From NCBI GenBank assembly GCA_035301285.1, contig DATGUN010000088.1, forward strand, positions 19,955 through 83,954: a stretch of DNA of 64,000 bases, given 5' to 3'. The notes below the pieces were generated by a model. The model saw only the letters and a list, made by a program, of their open reading frames with translations, had not been told where the DNA came from and made no database searches. Every line of letters begins with the position of its first letter. The first letter of the stretch is position 1. The stretch is from DATGUN01 sp035301285. GTDB lineage: Bacteria; Bacillota; Bacilli; Bacillales; Amphibacillaceae. The position numbers and the translations under genes are program-made. Shown one piece after another: positions 17,490 to 26,459 of this stretch.

Positions 17490-19160
17490 ATGGTGAAATT
17501 TGCCGGTACTGAACGTCGTCATATGTTAGCTGAAATGAAAGAAAATCAGTTGGATTTGCTTGTGATCGGGGGAGGCATTACAGGAGCTGGGATTGCTTTG
17601 GATGCCACAACAAGAGGATTGAATACAGGTCTCGTTGAGATGCAGGATTTTGCGGCGGGGACATCGTCCAGATCGACGAAACTTGTCCATGGTGGTTTGC
17701 GTTATCTGAAACAATTCGAGGTCGCCATGGTTGCAGAAGTAGGGAAGGAACGTGCCATCGTTTATGAAAATGGGCCACATGTCACAACACCAGAGTGGAT
17801 GATGCTTCCATTTCATAAAGGAGGAACATTCGGTCCGTTCACAACAAACATTGGTCTACGTGTATATGACTTTTTAGCTGGTGTCAAAAAAGTGGAACGC
17901 CGTAAAATGCTATCACCCAATGAAGCACTGGAAAAAGAGCCCCTTATTAAAGAAGACCAGTTAAAAGGTGCAGGCTATTATGTGGAATATAAGACCGATG
18001 ATGCCAGGTTGACGATCGAGGTGATGAAAAAGGCGGTGGAACATGGTGCCCATGCTGTCAACTATACACAAGCCATCGACTATTTATATGATTCAAACGG
18101 GAAAATTGAGGGGGTTGTCGTGAAGGATCTAATAACTGGCGATACCCATGAACTGTATGCGAAAAAAGTTGTCAATGCCTGTGGACCTTGGGTAGATGAC
18201 CTACGTGAGATTGATGGATCCAAAAAAGGGAAAACACTGCACCTGACAAAAGGCGTACATCTCGTGTTTGCTAAACGGGATTTTCCATTGAAACAAGCCA
18301 TCTATTTTGATACGCCAGATGGTCGGATGGTATTTGCCATTCCCAGAAACGATAAAACTTATGTCGGTACAACCGATACGCGTTTTCATGGAAACTTGAA
18401 GAATCCACAGGTAACGGTGGAGGATCGCGATTATTTGTTGGGTGCAATTCATTATATGTTCCCAACAGTAGACCTTACGGAAGAACATGTAGAATCAAGT
18501 TGGGCTGGGGTCAGACCACTCATTGCCGAAGAAGGGAAAGACAATCCCGATGAAATTTCACGTAAAGATGAAATTTTCATTTCTGATTCCGGGTTGATTT
18601 CCATGGCGGGTGGGAAATTGACAGGTTACCGGAAAATGGCGGAACAAGCAGTCAATACGGTCACAAAACAGCTGAAACAAGAAGAAGGTATCATCTATAG
18701 TCCATCCAACACAGAACATTTGCCAATTTCCGGTGGTGAAACTGGCGGTTCAAAAGGTTATGTCGCGTTTAAGGCGCAAAAAATAAAAGAGGGTGAAAAG
18801 ATTGGCCTTCCTGAAAAGGAAATGAAATTGTTACTTCAAAAATATGGTGCCAATGTTGACTCAATATTAAGTCTTTACGCAGATCATAAAGAGTCGTCAC
18901 CAGATGGCATGGATCCATTGGTATTTGCCGAGTTACAATATGGGTTGTCACATGAAATGGTCGTGAAACCTGTTGACTTCTTCATTCGCAGGACAGGTGC
19001 ATTGTTTTTTGATATCGACTGGGTCAGGGAGCATAAAAATAGTGTTTGTCACTATATATCCAAATGTTTCTCGTTGACTGCTGAACAAAGCAAAGCAAAT
19101 AAAGAAGAAATGGAAAAATTGCTTTCTGAAGCCATAACGCCCGTTGCGTCACAACAATAA
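17490..19160 (+). CDS. glpD: Aerobic glycerol-3-phosphate dehydrogenase
   Basis: A membrane-associated FAD enzyme of 556 residues that oxidises glycerol-3-phosphate to dihydroxyacetone phosphate and passes electrons to menaquinone. The dinucleotide fold VIGGGITGAGIALD is at residues 25-38, with the family stretches GTSSRSTKLVHGGLRYL and AGGKLTGYRKMAEQ further on. Start chosen at ATG 17490 with AAGGAGTG 8 bases upstream; earlier in-frame starts fall in the attenuator leader. The product DHAP feeds TpiA and GapA encoded at 31-34 kb. Expression is probably set by GlpP antitermination at the leader hairpin. Confidence 0.97.
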   Translation: MVKFAGTERRHMLAEMKENQLDLLVIGGGITGAGIALDATTRGLNTGLVEMQDFAAGTSSRSTKLVHGGLRYLKQFEVAMVAEVGKERAIVYENGPHVTTPEWMMLPFHKGGTFGPFTTNIGLRVYDFLAGVKKVERRKMLSPNEALEKEPLIKEDQLKGAGYYVEYKTDDARLTIEVMKKAVEHGAHAVNYTQAIDYLYDSNGKIEGVVVKDLITGDTHELYAKKVVNACGPWVDDLREIDGSKKGKTLHLTKGVHLVFAKRDFPLKQAIYFDTPDGRMVFAIPRNDKTYVGTTDTRFHGNLKNPQVTVEDRDYLLGAIHYMFPTVDLTEEHVESSWAGVRPLIAEEGKDNPDEISRKDEIFISDSGLISMAGGKLTGYRKMAEQAVNTVTKQLKQEEGIIYSPSNTEHLPISGGETGGSKGYVAFKAQKIKEGEKIGLPEKEMKLLLQKYGANVDSILSLYADHKESSPDGMDPLVFAELQYGLSHEMVVKPVDFFIRRTGALFFDIDWVREHKNSVCHYISKCFSLTAEQSKANKEEMEKLLSEAITPVASQQ

Positions 19161-19172
19161 CTGAACAGACAC

Positions 19173-19207
19173 ATCCCATTCACCAATCATTGGTGGATGG
19201 GTTTTTA
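19173..19207 (+). terminator. Rho-independent terminator of glpD
   Basis: CCCATTCACCAA pairs with TTGGTGGATGGG around a 3-base loop, followed by TTTTTAG. Confidence 0.9.
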
Positions 19208-19317
19208 GTTTTCTTGTCGTTGAGTTAAAATAGCGTATCATATTTTTAAGCTTGTATCATTTTGGCTGAAATTGTGATATACTTTCTACGGAAATAACCA
19301 ATGCAAGGAGGGATTGC

Positions 19318-20313
19318 ATGAATCAAACAAAAGATACAGAGCCTGAAAATGTTATCCCTTTTATACCCGAAGGAGAATTTTACTTTTCAAAAGGTGTAGA
19401 AGCTTTTCGTAAGCAAAAGTATGACATGGCTATCAAGTGGCTGAATAAAGCAATTGAATCAACACAAGATCATATTTTATATAAGTGTCAAATGTCAATT
19501 GTATATACGGAAATAGGCGAATATGAAAAAGCAAGTGAATTATTGCAGGATGTTTTGGATACATCCGGTGAAGAATATAATGATTGTTATTATCTATTAG
19601 CAAATAATTATGCTCATTTAGGTTTATTGAATGAAGCAAAAATATATGCAAAAAAATATATGGAAAAAGAACCCAATGGTGAATTTAAAGAGGAAGCCCA
19701 ACGGTTATTGGAAGTCATTGAAGCGGAAGTTGATGATTTGGATGACGATTGGTCTGAGGAAGAGGAATTGATCCTTTATCAAGAGGCGGTCTTTCATCAT
19801 ATGGAAAACAGGGAATGGAAGCAGGCCCTTCCATTATTGGAAGAAATGTTGTCGTTGTTCCCGGAACATCGTTTGACAATACACGATTATGCACAAGCAT
19901 TGTTTTATTCCGGAGAACAAGACAAAGCGATTCGACTGGAGTTAGATGAATTGGAAAAAAGGCCCTTTGCTTTGCATTCTCATATCAATTTAGCTATTTT
20001 TTATCATGTGACACAATCGATTCCTGAATATGAAGCCCACATACAAAGATTACTAAATGTGTATCCTATATATGAGGATCAAAAATTACGTATTGCCGTG
20101 GCGCTTGCTAAAACAGAAAACGACGAAAGTGCTTTTAGACGTTTTCGGAAATTGTCCAAAAGCAAAATGAAGGGACATATTTCTTATTATAAATGGTATA
20201 GCATCGCAGCTTATCGTATCGGTGCATTTGAAAAAGCGCAGATGTTAAAAAATGAAGGATGTAAATTGCATCCTAACCTTCAGAAGGAATTGAAGACCTT
20301 ATATCTGGATTGA
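19318..20313 (+). CDS. yvcD: TPR-repeat protein (YvcD-like)
   Basis: A soluble 331-residue protein built of tetratricopeptide repeats. Clear 34-residue units occur near residues 20-55 (YFSKGVEAFRKQKYDMAIKW), 55-90 and 90-125, with further degenerate units after 150. An acidic linker (VDDLDDDWSEEEEL) separates the two halves. AAGGAGGG lies 6 bases before the ATG. Its position directly upstream of trxB matches yvcD of B. subtilis. Such proteins are scaffolds; the partner is unknown. Confidence 0.82.
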   Translation: MNQTKDTEPENVIPFIPEGEFYFSKGVEAFRKQKYDMAIKWLNKAIESTQDHILYKCQMSIVYTEIGEYEKASELLQDVLDTSGEEYNDCYYLLANNYAHLGLLNEAKIYAKKYMEKEPNGEFKEEAQRLLEVIEAEVDDLDDDWSEEEELILYQEAVFHHMENREWKQALPLLEEMLSLFPEHRLTIHDYAQALFYSGEQDKAIRLELDELEKRPFALHSHINLAIFYHVTQSIPEYEAHIQRLLNVYPIYEDQKLRIAVALAKTENDESAFRRFRKLSKSKMKGHISYYKWYSIAAYRIGAFEKAQMLKNEGCKLHPNLQKELKTLYLD

Positions 20314-20398
20314 GCAGAAAGATAGACGAAACTTATAAGTTCTTATACGATGAAAATGGATTGAAAAAGTATAACCAATTGAAGAAAGGGCTGATTAC

Positions 20399-21358
20399 AT
20401 GGCCGAAGAACGTATGTATGATGTTATCATTATTGGTGCAGGTCCGGCAGGAATGACGGCGGGTGTATATGCATCACGTGCAAATTTAGATACGTTAATG
20501 ATTGAAAGGGGTATTCCCGGTGGTCAAGTCGCGGATACGGAAGATGTAGAAAATTATCCTGGATTTTCGCATATCCTGGGAAGTGACTTGTCGAACAATA
20601 TGTTTGAACATGCGAAAAAATTCGGTACGGAATATGCTTATGGCGATGTGAAAGAAGTTGTTGATCATGGTGATTACAAAACGGTCATTGCCGGAAAAAA
20701 AGAATATAATACGCGTACAGTCATTATTGGGGCCGGTGCCCAGTTCAAGAAATTGGGTATTGAAGGCGAAGAAGAATTGACAGGTCGCGGTGTATCTTAC
20801 TGCGCTGTATGTGATGGTGCCTTTTTCAAGCAAAAAAACATCGTTGTCATCGGTGGCGGAGATTCTGCCGTGGAAGAGGGCATCTATCTGACCAAATTTG
20901 CGGATAAAGTGACGGTTGTACATCGTCGTGATGAGTTGCGTGCACAGAAAATCATTCAAGACCGGGCGTTTGACAACGAGAAAATGGAATTTATCTGGGA
21001 TACTGTTGCAAAAAAAATCAATGGGCCAGATGGGAAAGTAAGCAGTGTGTCATTGCATAATAAGAAAACGGGTGAAGATTATGAATTCCCTGCTGATGGT
21101 GTCTTTGTCTATATCGGACTCGTTCCATTGACAGAACCATTTAAGTCATTAGGCATTGTTGACGCAAACGGCTATATCCAAACGAATGAAAATATGGAAA
21201 CAGATGTCCCTGGTGTTTATGCAGCTGGAGATATACGTGAAAAAGATTTGCGCCAAATTGTCACTGCGACAGGTGATGGAAGTATAGCGGCGGAAACAGC
21301 ACAAAAGTATATTGAGGATCTTAAAGATAAATTTAAAACGACCGCTTCTTCCAATTGA
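20399..21358 (+). CDS. trxB: Thioredoxin reductase
   Basis: The FAD/NADPH enzyme of 319 residues that reduces thioredoxin. The FAD motif IIGAGPAGMTAG is at 11-22, the redox-active CAVC at residues 135-138, and the NADPH motif VIGGGDSAVEEG near 152. The C-terminal FAD motif is YAAGDIREKDLRQIVTATGDG. The CxxC lies in the NADPH domain, as in TrxB, and not in the N-terminal position of ferredoxin-NADP reductase-like paralogues. AAAGGGCTGATTAC precedes the ATG. A strong terminator follows. Confidence 0.97.
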   Translation: MAEERMYDVIIIGAGPAGMTAGVYASRANLDTLMIERGIPGGQVADTEDVENYPGFSHILGSDLSNNMFEHAKKFGTEYAYGDVKEVVDHGDYKTVIAGKKEYNTRTVIIGAGAQFKKLGIEGEEELTGRGVSYCAVCDGAFFKQKNIVVIGGGDSAVEEGIYLTKFADKVTVVHRRDELRAQKIIQDRAFDNEKMEFIWDTVAKKINGPDGKVSSVSLHNKKTGEDYEFPADGVFVYIGLVPLTEPFKSLGIVDANGYIQTNENMETDVPGVYAAGDIREKDLRQIVTATGDGSIAAETAQKYIEDLKDKFKTTASSN

Positions 21359-21464
21359 TGGAAAAGTAATTTCATTTTAACGCCATTGTAATACGTGCGA
21401 AACAATGATGCGTTACAATGAAGTTAACTAATTGACCCCCTTTTTATAAATAAATTAGTTTTTT

Positions 21465-21495
21465 GCACAGGCATAAATGGCCTGTGCTTTTTTTT
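21465..21495 (+). terminator. Rho-independent terminator of trxB
   Basis: GCACAGGC pairs with GCCTGTGC around ATAAATG and is followed by eight T. Confidence 0.92.
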
Positions 21496-21584
21496 AGGAT
21501 GTCGTTGCACATTTTTATATTCAATAGGCATCTTATTTTAAATAAACTCATAAGTATCTTCATGATATAAAAAGTACGATATCC

Positions 21585-21614
21585 TTGTTGATGCTGCTTC
21601 AATCATAGTATAAT
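21585..21614 (+). promoter_or_regulatory. SigA promoter of the NUDIX-rapZ-glmR-whiA operon
   Basis: -35 TTGTTG (21585-21590), 18-base spacer, -10 TATAAT (21609-21614), 40 bases before the NUDIX start. Confidence 0.6.
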
Positions 21615-21653
21615 AGTCATAATGATTGTTTCTTTGTTTGAATGAGGTGAACA

Positions 21654-22121
21654 ATGATGCAACGTGTTACGAATTGTATTTTGATTGATGACCGACAAGC
21701 ATTATTAATAAAGAAACCGAGACGTGGGTGGTATGCCATTCCAGGTGGGAAAATGGAGCAAGGTGAAACAGTGAAGGAATCTGTTATCAGGGAATATCGT
21801 GAAGAAACCGATTTACATTTAATAAACCCCTCTTTGATAGGTGTGTTTACATTTAATATTTTTACAGGTACGACGTGTGTCCAGGAATGGATGATGTTTA
21901 CCTTTGTAAGTCGGGCTTACACGGGAACAATGGCTTCATACTGTACAGAAGGCGAATTGGAATGGATTCCACTTGATGCAATTGCATCACTTCCAATGGC
22001 GGAAGGCGACCGAAGCATTTTCGACCATATTCAAACATCAGATGATATACTGTATGCATCCTTTTCCTATACAGATGATTACGAACTGATAGGTATTAAT
22101 ATAAATCCCACTGGACGATAG
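21654..22121 (+). CDS. yvcI: NUDIX hydrolase (YvcI-like)
   Basis: A nucleoside-diphosphate-linked pyrophosphohydrolase of 155 residues. The NUDIX box reads G-x5-E-x7-REx2EE, seen as GKMEQGETVKESVIREYREE at about residues 32-51. It starts at ATG 21654 (a second ATG follows immediately) behind GAGGTGAACA and is followed by rapZ after 10 bases. It corresponds by position to yvcI, first gene of the yvcI-rapZ-yvcK-whiA-crh cluster. The substrate is not predictable; an oxidised nucleotide or a nucleotide sugar are options. Part of the same transcription unit as the cell-wall regulators downstream. Confidence 0.87.
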   Translation: MMQRVTNCILIDDRQALLIKKPRRGWYAIPGGKMEQGETVKESVIREYREETDLHLINPSLIGVFTFNIFTGTTCVQEWMMFTFVSRAYTGTMASYCTEGELEWIPLDAIASLPMAEGDRSIFDHIQTSDDILYASFSYTDDYELIGININPTGR

Positions 22122-22131
22122 GAGAGATAAC

Positions 22132-23016
22132 TTGGATAAGACGGAACAAGAAACGAGACTCGTTGTCATTACTGGAATGTCTGGTGCAGGGAAGACAGTT
22201 GCTGTTCAAAGTTTTGAGGATTTAGGATATTATTGTGTTGATAATCTTCCACCAGCATTGTTACCAAAGTTTTTAGATTTGATGAAAGACGCTTCCAACA
22301 GTGTACAAAAAGTTGCGCTTGTCATGGATTTGCGGGGGAGAGAGTTTTTTGATCTATTATTTGAAGCGTTGGATGTATTAGGTGAAGCGACATGGCTGGA
22401 AGAACATATTTTATTTTTGGATGCCAAAGATGAAGCACTTGTAAGTAGATACAAAGAAACAAGGCGTTCACACCCATTGGCTGTTGGCGGTCTTCCTTTA
22501 AATGGAATAAAGCAAGAAAGAAAAATATTGGATGAATTAAGAGGAAGGGCTCAGCGTATTATTGATACAACCGATTTAAAGCCAAAAGAATTGCGGGAGA
22601 AGATCCTTGGTTTTTATTCAGAAGAAAAACAGGATATCTTTTCGGTGAATATGCTGTCATTCGGTTTCAAATATGGTGTTCCGATTGATGCAGATCTCGT
22701 TTTTGATGTCCGCTTTCTTCCCAATCCCCATTATGTGGAATACATGCAACCTTTGACAGGTTTAAATCCAGATGTGGCTTCATATGTTTTTAAGTGGTCT
22801 GAAACCCAGAAGTTCAATGATAAGGTTCTTGATTTATTGACTTTCATGCTCCCACAATATAAAAAAGAAGGAAAATCACAGCTTGTCGTCGCTATCGGAT
22901 GCACGGGTGGCCAACACCGTTCCGTGGCAATTGCCGAGCATTTCAAAAAAAAGCTTTCCGATCAATATATTACGCATGTCAGCCATCGGGACATTGACAA
23001 AAGGAAGGGGCATTAA
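22132..23016 (+). CDS. rapZ: RNase adapter / P-loop protein RapZ (YvcJ)
   Basis: A GTP/ATP-binding protein of 294 residues. In enterobacteria it steers RNase E to GlmZ RNA, thus setting glucosamine-6-phosphate synthesis; in B. subtilis YvcJ binds and hydrolyses GTP and affects competence. Walker A GMSGAGKT is at residues 15-22, and the C-terminal RapZ signature IGCTGGQHRSVAIAEH is near 257-272. It uses TTG start 22132 with AGGAGAG 8 bases upstream. The glmR gene follows one base after the stop. No Gram-positive GlmZ RNA was seen, so the RNA role is not implied here. Confidence 0.95.
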   Translation: MDKTEQETRLVVITGMSGAGKTVAVQSFEDLGYYCVDNLPPALLPKFLDLMKDASNSVQKVALVMDLRGREFFDLLFEALDVLGEATWLEEHILFLDAKDEALVSRYKETRRSHPLAVGGLPLNGIKQERKILDELRGRAQRIIDTTDLKPKELREKILGFYSEEKQDIFSVNMLSFGFKYGVPIDADLVFDVRFLPNPHYVEYMQPLTGLNPDVASYVFKWSETQKFNDKVLDLLTFMLPQYKKEGKSQLVVAIGCTGGQHRSVAIAEHFKKKLSDQYITHVSHRDIDKRKGH

Positions 23017-23017
23017 T

Positions 23018-23968
23018 ATGAGTAAAGAAAACCCTCGAATTGTCGTTATCGGCGGTGGAACAGGCATGCCCGTACTTTTACGGGGCTTGAAAAACCTGCC
23101 TGTTGACCTGACAGCGCTTGTAACAGTAGCAGACGATGGTGGGAGTACGGGACGCCTGCGCCATGAGATGGCTATCCCGGCGCCTGGTGATATTCGAAAT
23201 GTGATTGCTGCACTATCAGATGCTGAACCGATGTTGCTGGACTTGTTTCAGCATCGTTTTACAGTTGGAAATGGTTTATCGGGGCATTCATTGGGTAATT
23301 TATTATTAGCCGCCATGACATCGATTACCGGTGATTTTTATACTGGCATCAAAGAAATTTCCCGTGTGTTGAATGTGAAAGGGAAAATATACCCCATTTC
23401 AAATGAAAATATGTCATTACACGCTGTCATGGAAGATGGCCAGATTGTTTCCGGGGAATCGAAAATCCCGCTCGTCAACAAAAAAATCAAACGTGTCTAC
23501 CTCAGACCCGAACCGGTCCATCCGTTGCCAAATGCCGTTCGTTCGATCGAAGAAGCGGATTTGGTCGTGATTGCACCGGGAAGTCTATATACAAGCATCC
23601 TGCCCAGTTTGATCATTCCCCATATTGATGAAGCTATACGTCAAACAAAAGGGAAGGTCGTGTATGTTTGTAATGTCATGACCCAAGCAGGAGAGACAAC
23701 TGGTTATACGGCATCAGATCATGTTCAGGCGTTCATCGATCATATCGGGGATCATTGTGTTCAAGCGATTGTTGTTCATAATGAGCCTATCAAAAAGGAT
23801 ATCCAAGCGAACTATGCCATAGAAAATGCAGAACCAGTCGTTTATGATACACAGCGCTTATTGGATATGAATTTGGAAATTATTGAAGGGGATATTATCG
23901 ATGAAACGAAACAGTCGTTAAGACACAACACAGCAAAAATCGCCAAACTGCTATATTCTCTTATTTAG
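23018..23968 (+). CDS. glmR: Gluconeogenesis/cell-wall factor GlmR (YvcK)
   Basis: A Rossmann-like UDP-GlcNAc-binding protein of 316 residues. In B. subtilis it stimulates GlmS when UDP-GlcNAc is low, and is needed for growth on gluconeogenic carbon sources. The N-terminal motif VIGGGTGMPVLLRGLK and the conserved VADDGGSTGRLR are both intact, and the C-terminal region contains VVHNEPIKKD. The start is ATG 23018 (AGGAAGGGG upstream), one base after the rapZ stop, indicating coupling. It belongs to the rapZ-glmR-whiA cluster conserved in Firmicutes and Actinobacteria. Confidence 0.96.
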   Translation: MSKENPRIVVIGGGTGMPVLLRGLKNLPVDLTALVTVADDGGSTGRLRHEMAIPAPGDIRNVIAALSDAEPMLLDLFQHRFTVGNGLSGHSLGNLLLAAMTSITGDFYTGIKEISRVLNVKGKIYPISNENMSLHAVMEDGQIVSGESKIPLVNKKIKRVYLRPEPVHPLPNAVRSIEEADLVVIAPGSLYTSILPSLIIPHIDEAIRQTKGKVVYVCNVMTQAGETTGYTASDHVQAFIDHIGDHCVQAIVVHNEPIKKDIQANYAIENAEPVVYDTQRLLDMNLEIIEGDIIDETKQSLRHNTAKIAKLLYSLI

Positions 23969-24000
23969 CATTTGGATATGACAGGATAGGAGGTGTCGAA

Positions 24001-24939
24001 TTGTCTTTTGCTTCGGATATAAAAAAGGAACTGACAGCAATCGAGGTAACGGATTGTTGTAAACATGCCGAATTGGCCGCGTTGATACGTATGAACGGTG
24101 CTTTATCATTGGCCGATCAATCCTACACTCTGGATATTCAAACTGAAAATGCTGCAATAGCCAGGCGCATATACTCACTTCTGAAATCATTGTATGATAT
24201 ACCGATTGAATTGCTTGTTCGCAAAAAAATGAAACTCAAGAAAAACAATGTATATATCGTGAGATTGAAATACAAAGTGGAACGGTTATTGACTGAATTG
24301 GATATTTTGAAGAAACCACATACTTTCATCCATTCCATTTCACCGAAATATGTATCGGAAACACATTGTAAACGTTCGTATCTGCGTGGGGCTTTTTTAG
24401 CAGGCGGATCGATCAACAATCCGGAAACATCATCCTATCATCTCGAAATTTTCAACACTCATGCCGAACATAATGATGCTTTATGTAAATTGATGAATAC
24501 ATTTGATCTCCGTGCCAGAACATTAGAGCGGAAGAATGGGTATATCGTATATTTAAAAGAAGCGGAGAAAATGACCGAGTTTTTAAGTATCATCGGTGCC
24601 CATAATGCTCTTTTTAAATTTGAGGATGTTCGAATCGTACGTGATATGCGAAATTCCGTCAATAGACTGGTCAATTGTGAGACGGCCAACTTAAATAAAA
24701 CAATTGGAGCGGCATTCCGACAAATTGAAAATATTAAATTAATCGATGAAATGGTCGGGTTGGATGAACTACCAGAAAAACTTCGTGAAATAGCCATTTT
24801 AAGGCGTGATCACCAAGATGTATCTTTAAAGGAGCTTGGGGAACTGGTAGCATCGGGTAAAATCTCCAAATCAGGTGTTAACCATCGATTGAAAAAAATT
24901 GACGAATATGCCGAGAAGTTACGGGGAAACGAGTTATAG
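24001..24939 (+). CDS. whiA: DNA-binding protein WhiA
   Basis: A 312-residue protein made of a LAGLIDADG-like N-terminal domain and a C-terminal helix-turn-helix. In Streptomyces it controls sporulation septation; in B. subtilis it affects chromosome segregation and cell division. The inactive homing-endonuclease fold is seen in KRSYLRGAFLAGGSIN, and the WhiA HTH near the end as LGELVASGKISKSGVNHRLKK. It uses TTG start 24001 with a strong AGGAGGTG at about 23988-23995. The clustering with rapZ and glmR is the conserved arrangement. Confidence 0.96.
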   Translation: MSFASDIKKELTAIEVTDCCKHAELAALIRMNGALSLADQSYTLDIQTENAAIARRIYSLLKSLYDIPIELLVRKKMKLKKNNVYIVRLKYKVERLLTELDILKKPHTFIHSISPKYVSETHCKRSYLRGAFLAGGSINNPETSSYHLEIFNTHAEHNDALCKLMNTFDLRARTLERKNGYIVYLKEAEKMTEFLSIIGAHNALFKFEDVRIVRDMRNSVNRLVNCETANLNKTIGAAFRQIENIKLIDEMVGLDELPEKLREIAILRRDHQDVSLKELGELVASGKISKSGVNHRLKKIDEYAEKLRGNEL

Positions 24940-25110
24940 CAACCACCCATTGCTCCAAAAAGTTCAGCCAAGCCACTTACCATTCAGTTTAGGAAAAACA
25001 TATCTTTTACGTTTGTTTCATGATATAATATCGATAATTTAACGTTCAGGCTTCGAAAGATGGCAATGCATGCGTGAAAACATGGCATGTATTGTTTTCA
25101 TATCTAACAT

Positions 25111-25124
25111 TGATAACGCTTACG
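25111..25124 (+). promoter_or_regulatory. cre-like CcpA site before crh
   Basis: TGATAACGCTTACG is close to an inverted catabolite-responsive element (it reads CGTAAGCGTTATCA on the other strand). It lies 21 bases before the crh ATG and downstream of a possible -10 TATAAT at 25024-25029. Two positions deviate from the strict cre consensus. Confidence 0.4.
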
Positions 25125-25144
25125 ATAGGAAAGGATGAACAGGT

Positions 25145-25405
25145 ATGGTGGAAAAATCGATAACAGTGGTGCTTGAGCCAGGTTTACAAGCCAGACCAGC
25201 GGCGAAATTCGTACAAGAAGCAAATCGTTACGTTGCCGATCTGTTTTTGGAAAAAGACGGTAAAAGAGTGAATGCCAAAAGCATTATGGGCTTAATGAGC
25301 CTTGCTATCGCATCTGGTGAAGAAATCAAATTGATTGCAGATGGTGCAGATGAAGAAATTGCCCTGAACCATTTGACGTTGTTTGTCACAAGTGGGTCTG
25401 ATTGA
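25145..25405 (+). CDS. crh: Catabolite repression HPr-like protein Crh
   Basis: An 86-residue HPr paralogue that acts only in regulation. Residue 15 is Gln (EPGLQARPAA) in place of the catalytic His of HPr, so it cannot take part in sugar phosphotransfer. Ser46 and its surroundings (AKSIMGLMSLA) are intact, so HprK can phosphorylate it. Crh(Ser-P) then serves as corepressor of CcpA. The gene follows whiA by about 200 bases with its own probable promoter and is the last gene of the cluster. The cre-like site just upstream suggests CcpA feedback. HprK and PpaX are encoded at 10-13 kb. Confidence 0.96.
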   Translation: MVEKSITVVLEPGLQARPAAKFVQEANRYVADLFLEKDGKRVNAKSIMGLMSLAIASGEEIKLIADGADEEIALNHLTLFVTSGSD

Positions 25406-25432
25406 TCGTTAATATTTATACTGATAGATAAG

Positions 25433-25470
25433 AAAATCCCTTTCACATCATAAACGTGAAAGGGATTTTT
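25433..25470 (+). terminator. Bidirectional terminator between crh and clpP
   Basis: AAAATCCCTTTCAC pairs with GTGAAAGGGATTTTT around ATCATAAAC. A and T runs on both sides allow use by the convergent clpP gene. Confidence 0.9.
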
Positions 25471-25486
25471 GGTTATCCGTAACTAT

Positions 25487-26080
25487 TTATTTCTTGTTTT
25501 CCGGTTTTTTCTCTAATACTTTGTCAATCAGACCGTATTCGGTTGCTTTTTGTGCACTCATGAAATTGTCACGATCTGTATCTGCTTGAATGACATCAAG
25601 CGGTTGACCACTGCGTTCAGCCAAAATCTGATTTATTTTTTCACGCATTTCGATAATTCGTTTGGCATGTATTTCAATATCTGTTGCTTGCCCTTGTGTC
25701 CCACCTAATGGTTGGTGAATCATCACTTCACTGTTAGGCAAGGCGAATCGTTTACCGATCTCACCCGCGGTTAATAGGAACGCTCCCATGGAGGCGGCCA
25801 TTCCTGTACAAATAGTGGATACATCCGCTTTGATATATTGCATGGTATCATAGATAGCCATGCCCGCCGTGATTGAACCACCGGGTGAATTGATATATAA
25901 GGAAATATCTTTATCCGGGTCTTCCGCTTCCAAGAATAGAAGTTGGGCAACAATGGAATTGGCAACATTATCATCGATGGCACTTCCAAGCATGATAATG
26001 CGATCTTTCAATAATCGTGAATAAATATCATATGCGCGTTCACCACGGTTTGTTTGTTCAATGACTGTAGGTATTAACAT
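25487..26080 (-). CDS. clpP: ATP-dependent Clp protease proteolytic subunit
   Basis: The serine protease core of ClpCP/ClpXP/ClpEP, a tetradecamer that degrades unfolded and regulatory proteins; 197 residues. The catalytic triad is visible: Ser97 in GMAASMGAFLL, His122 in MIHQPLGG, and Asp171 in ADTDRDNFM. The ATG follows AGGGAGGAATTTAAAC, a strong ribosome site. The promoter upstream carries a CtsR heptad repeat overlapping its -35, so the gene should be heat- and stress-induced. It is monocistronic and converges on crh. Confidence 0.98.
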   Translation of the reverse strand: MLIPTVIEQTNRGERAYDIYSRLLKDRIIMLGSAIDDNVANSIVAQLLFLEAEDPDKDISLYINSPGGSITAGMAIYDTMQYIKADVSTICTGMAASMGAFLLTAGEIGKRFALPNSEVMIHQPLGGTQGQATDIEIHAKRIIEMREKINQILAERSGQPLDVIQADTDRDNFMSAQKATEYGLIDKVLEKKPENKK

Positions 26081-26136
26081 GTTTAAATTCCTCCCTATTT
26101 CAAATCAAATTCATCCATGTATTAGGATATATTTTT

Positions 26137-26166
26137 ATAATAACTCAATGGTCAAGAAAGGTCAAA
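26137..26166 (-). promoter_or_regulatory. clpP promoter with CtsR operator
   Basis: On the minus strand, -35 TTGACC and -10 TATTAT (complement of 26137-26142) are separated by 17 bases. The plus strand reads GGTCAAGAAAGGTCAAA at 26150-26166, one mismatch from the CtsR heptad repeat RGTCAAA-NAN-RGTCAAA. The operator covers the -35 and spacer, so bound CtsR would block RNA polymerase. Elsewhere in 26081-26459 only the tRNA promoter was seen. Confidence 0.82.
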
Positions 26167-26353
26167 AGATAGGTACCATTATTTTCATCTTTTCCTAACG
26201 CGGATGAAACTATCAAACAGTTTTACCCCAGCTTGAAAAATGTATACGTTGTTGTTATTTATCTAGTGAAAAAATAAAACATACAAAATAGGCTTCATCA
26301 TAAGAGTGAATCGGTGCGATCGTCACTGGATTTTAAAAAAGTATATAAAAAGC

Positions 26354-26382
26354 TTGTTTCTTAATCATAAGGGGGTTATAAT
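26354..26382 (+). promoter_or_regulatory. SigA promoter of the tRNA-Arg gene
   Basis: -35 TTGTTT (26354-26359), 17-base spacer, -10 TATAAT (26377-26382), about 70 bases before the tRNA. Confidence 0.65.
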
Positions 26383-26459
26383 ATCCTATGTGCGTTATTT
26401 TAAATCTATTAATGATGTGCGATGAATCGGATTATTGATTCTTTTCATGATCAATCTTT

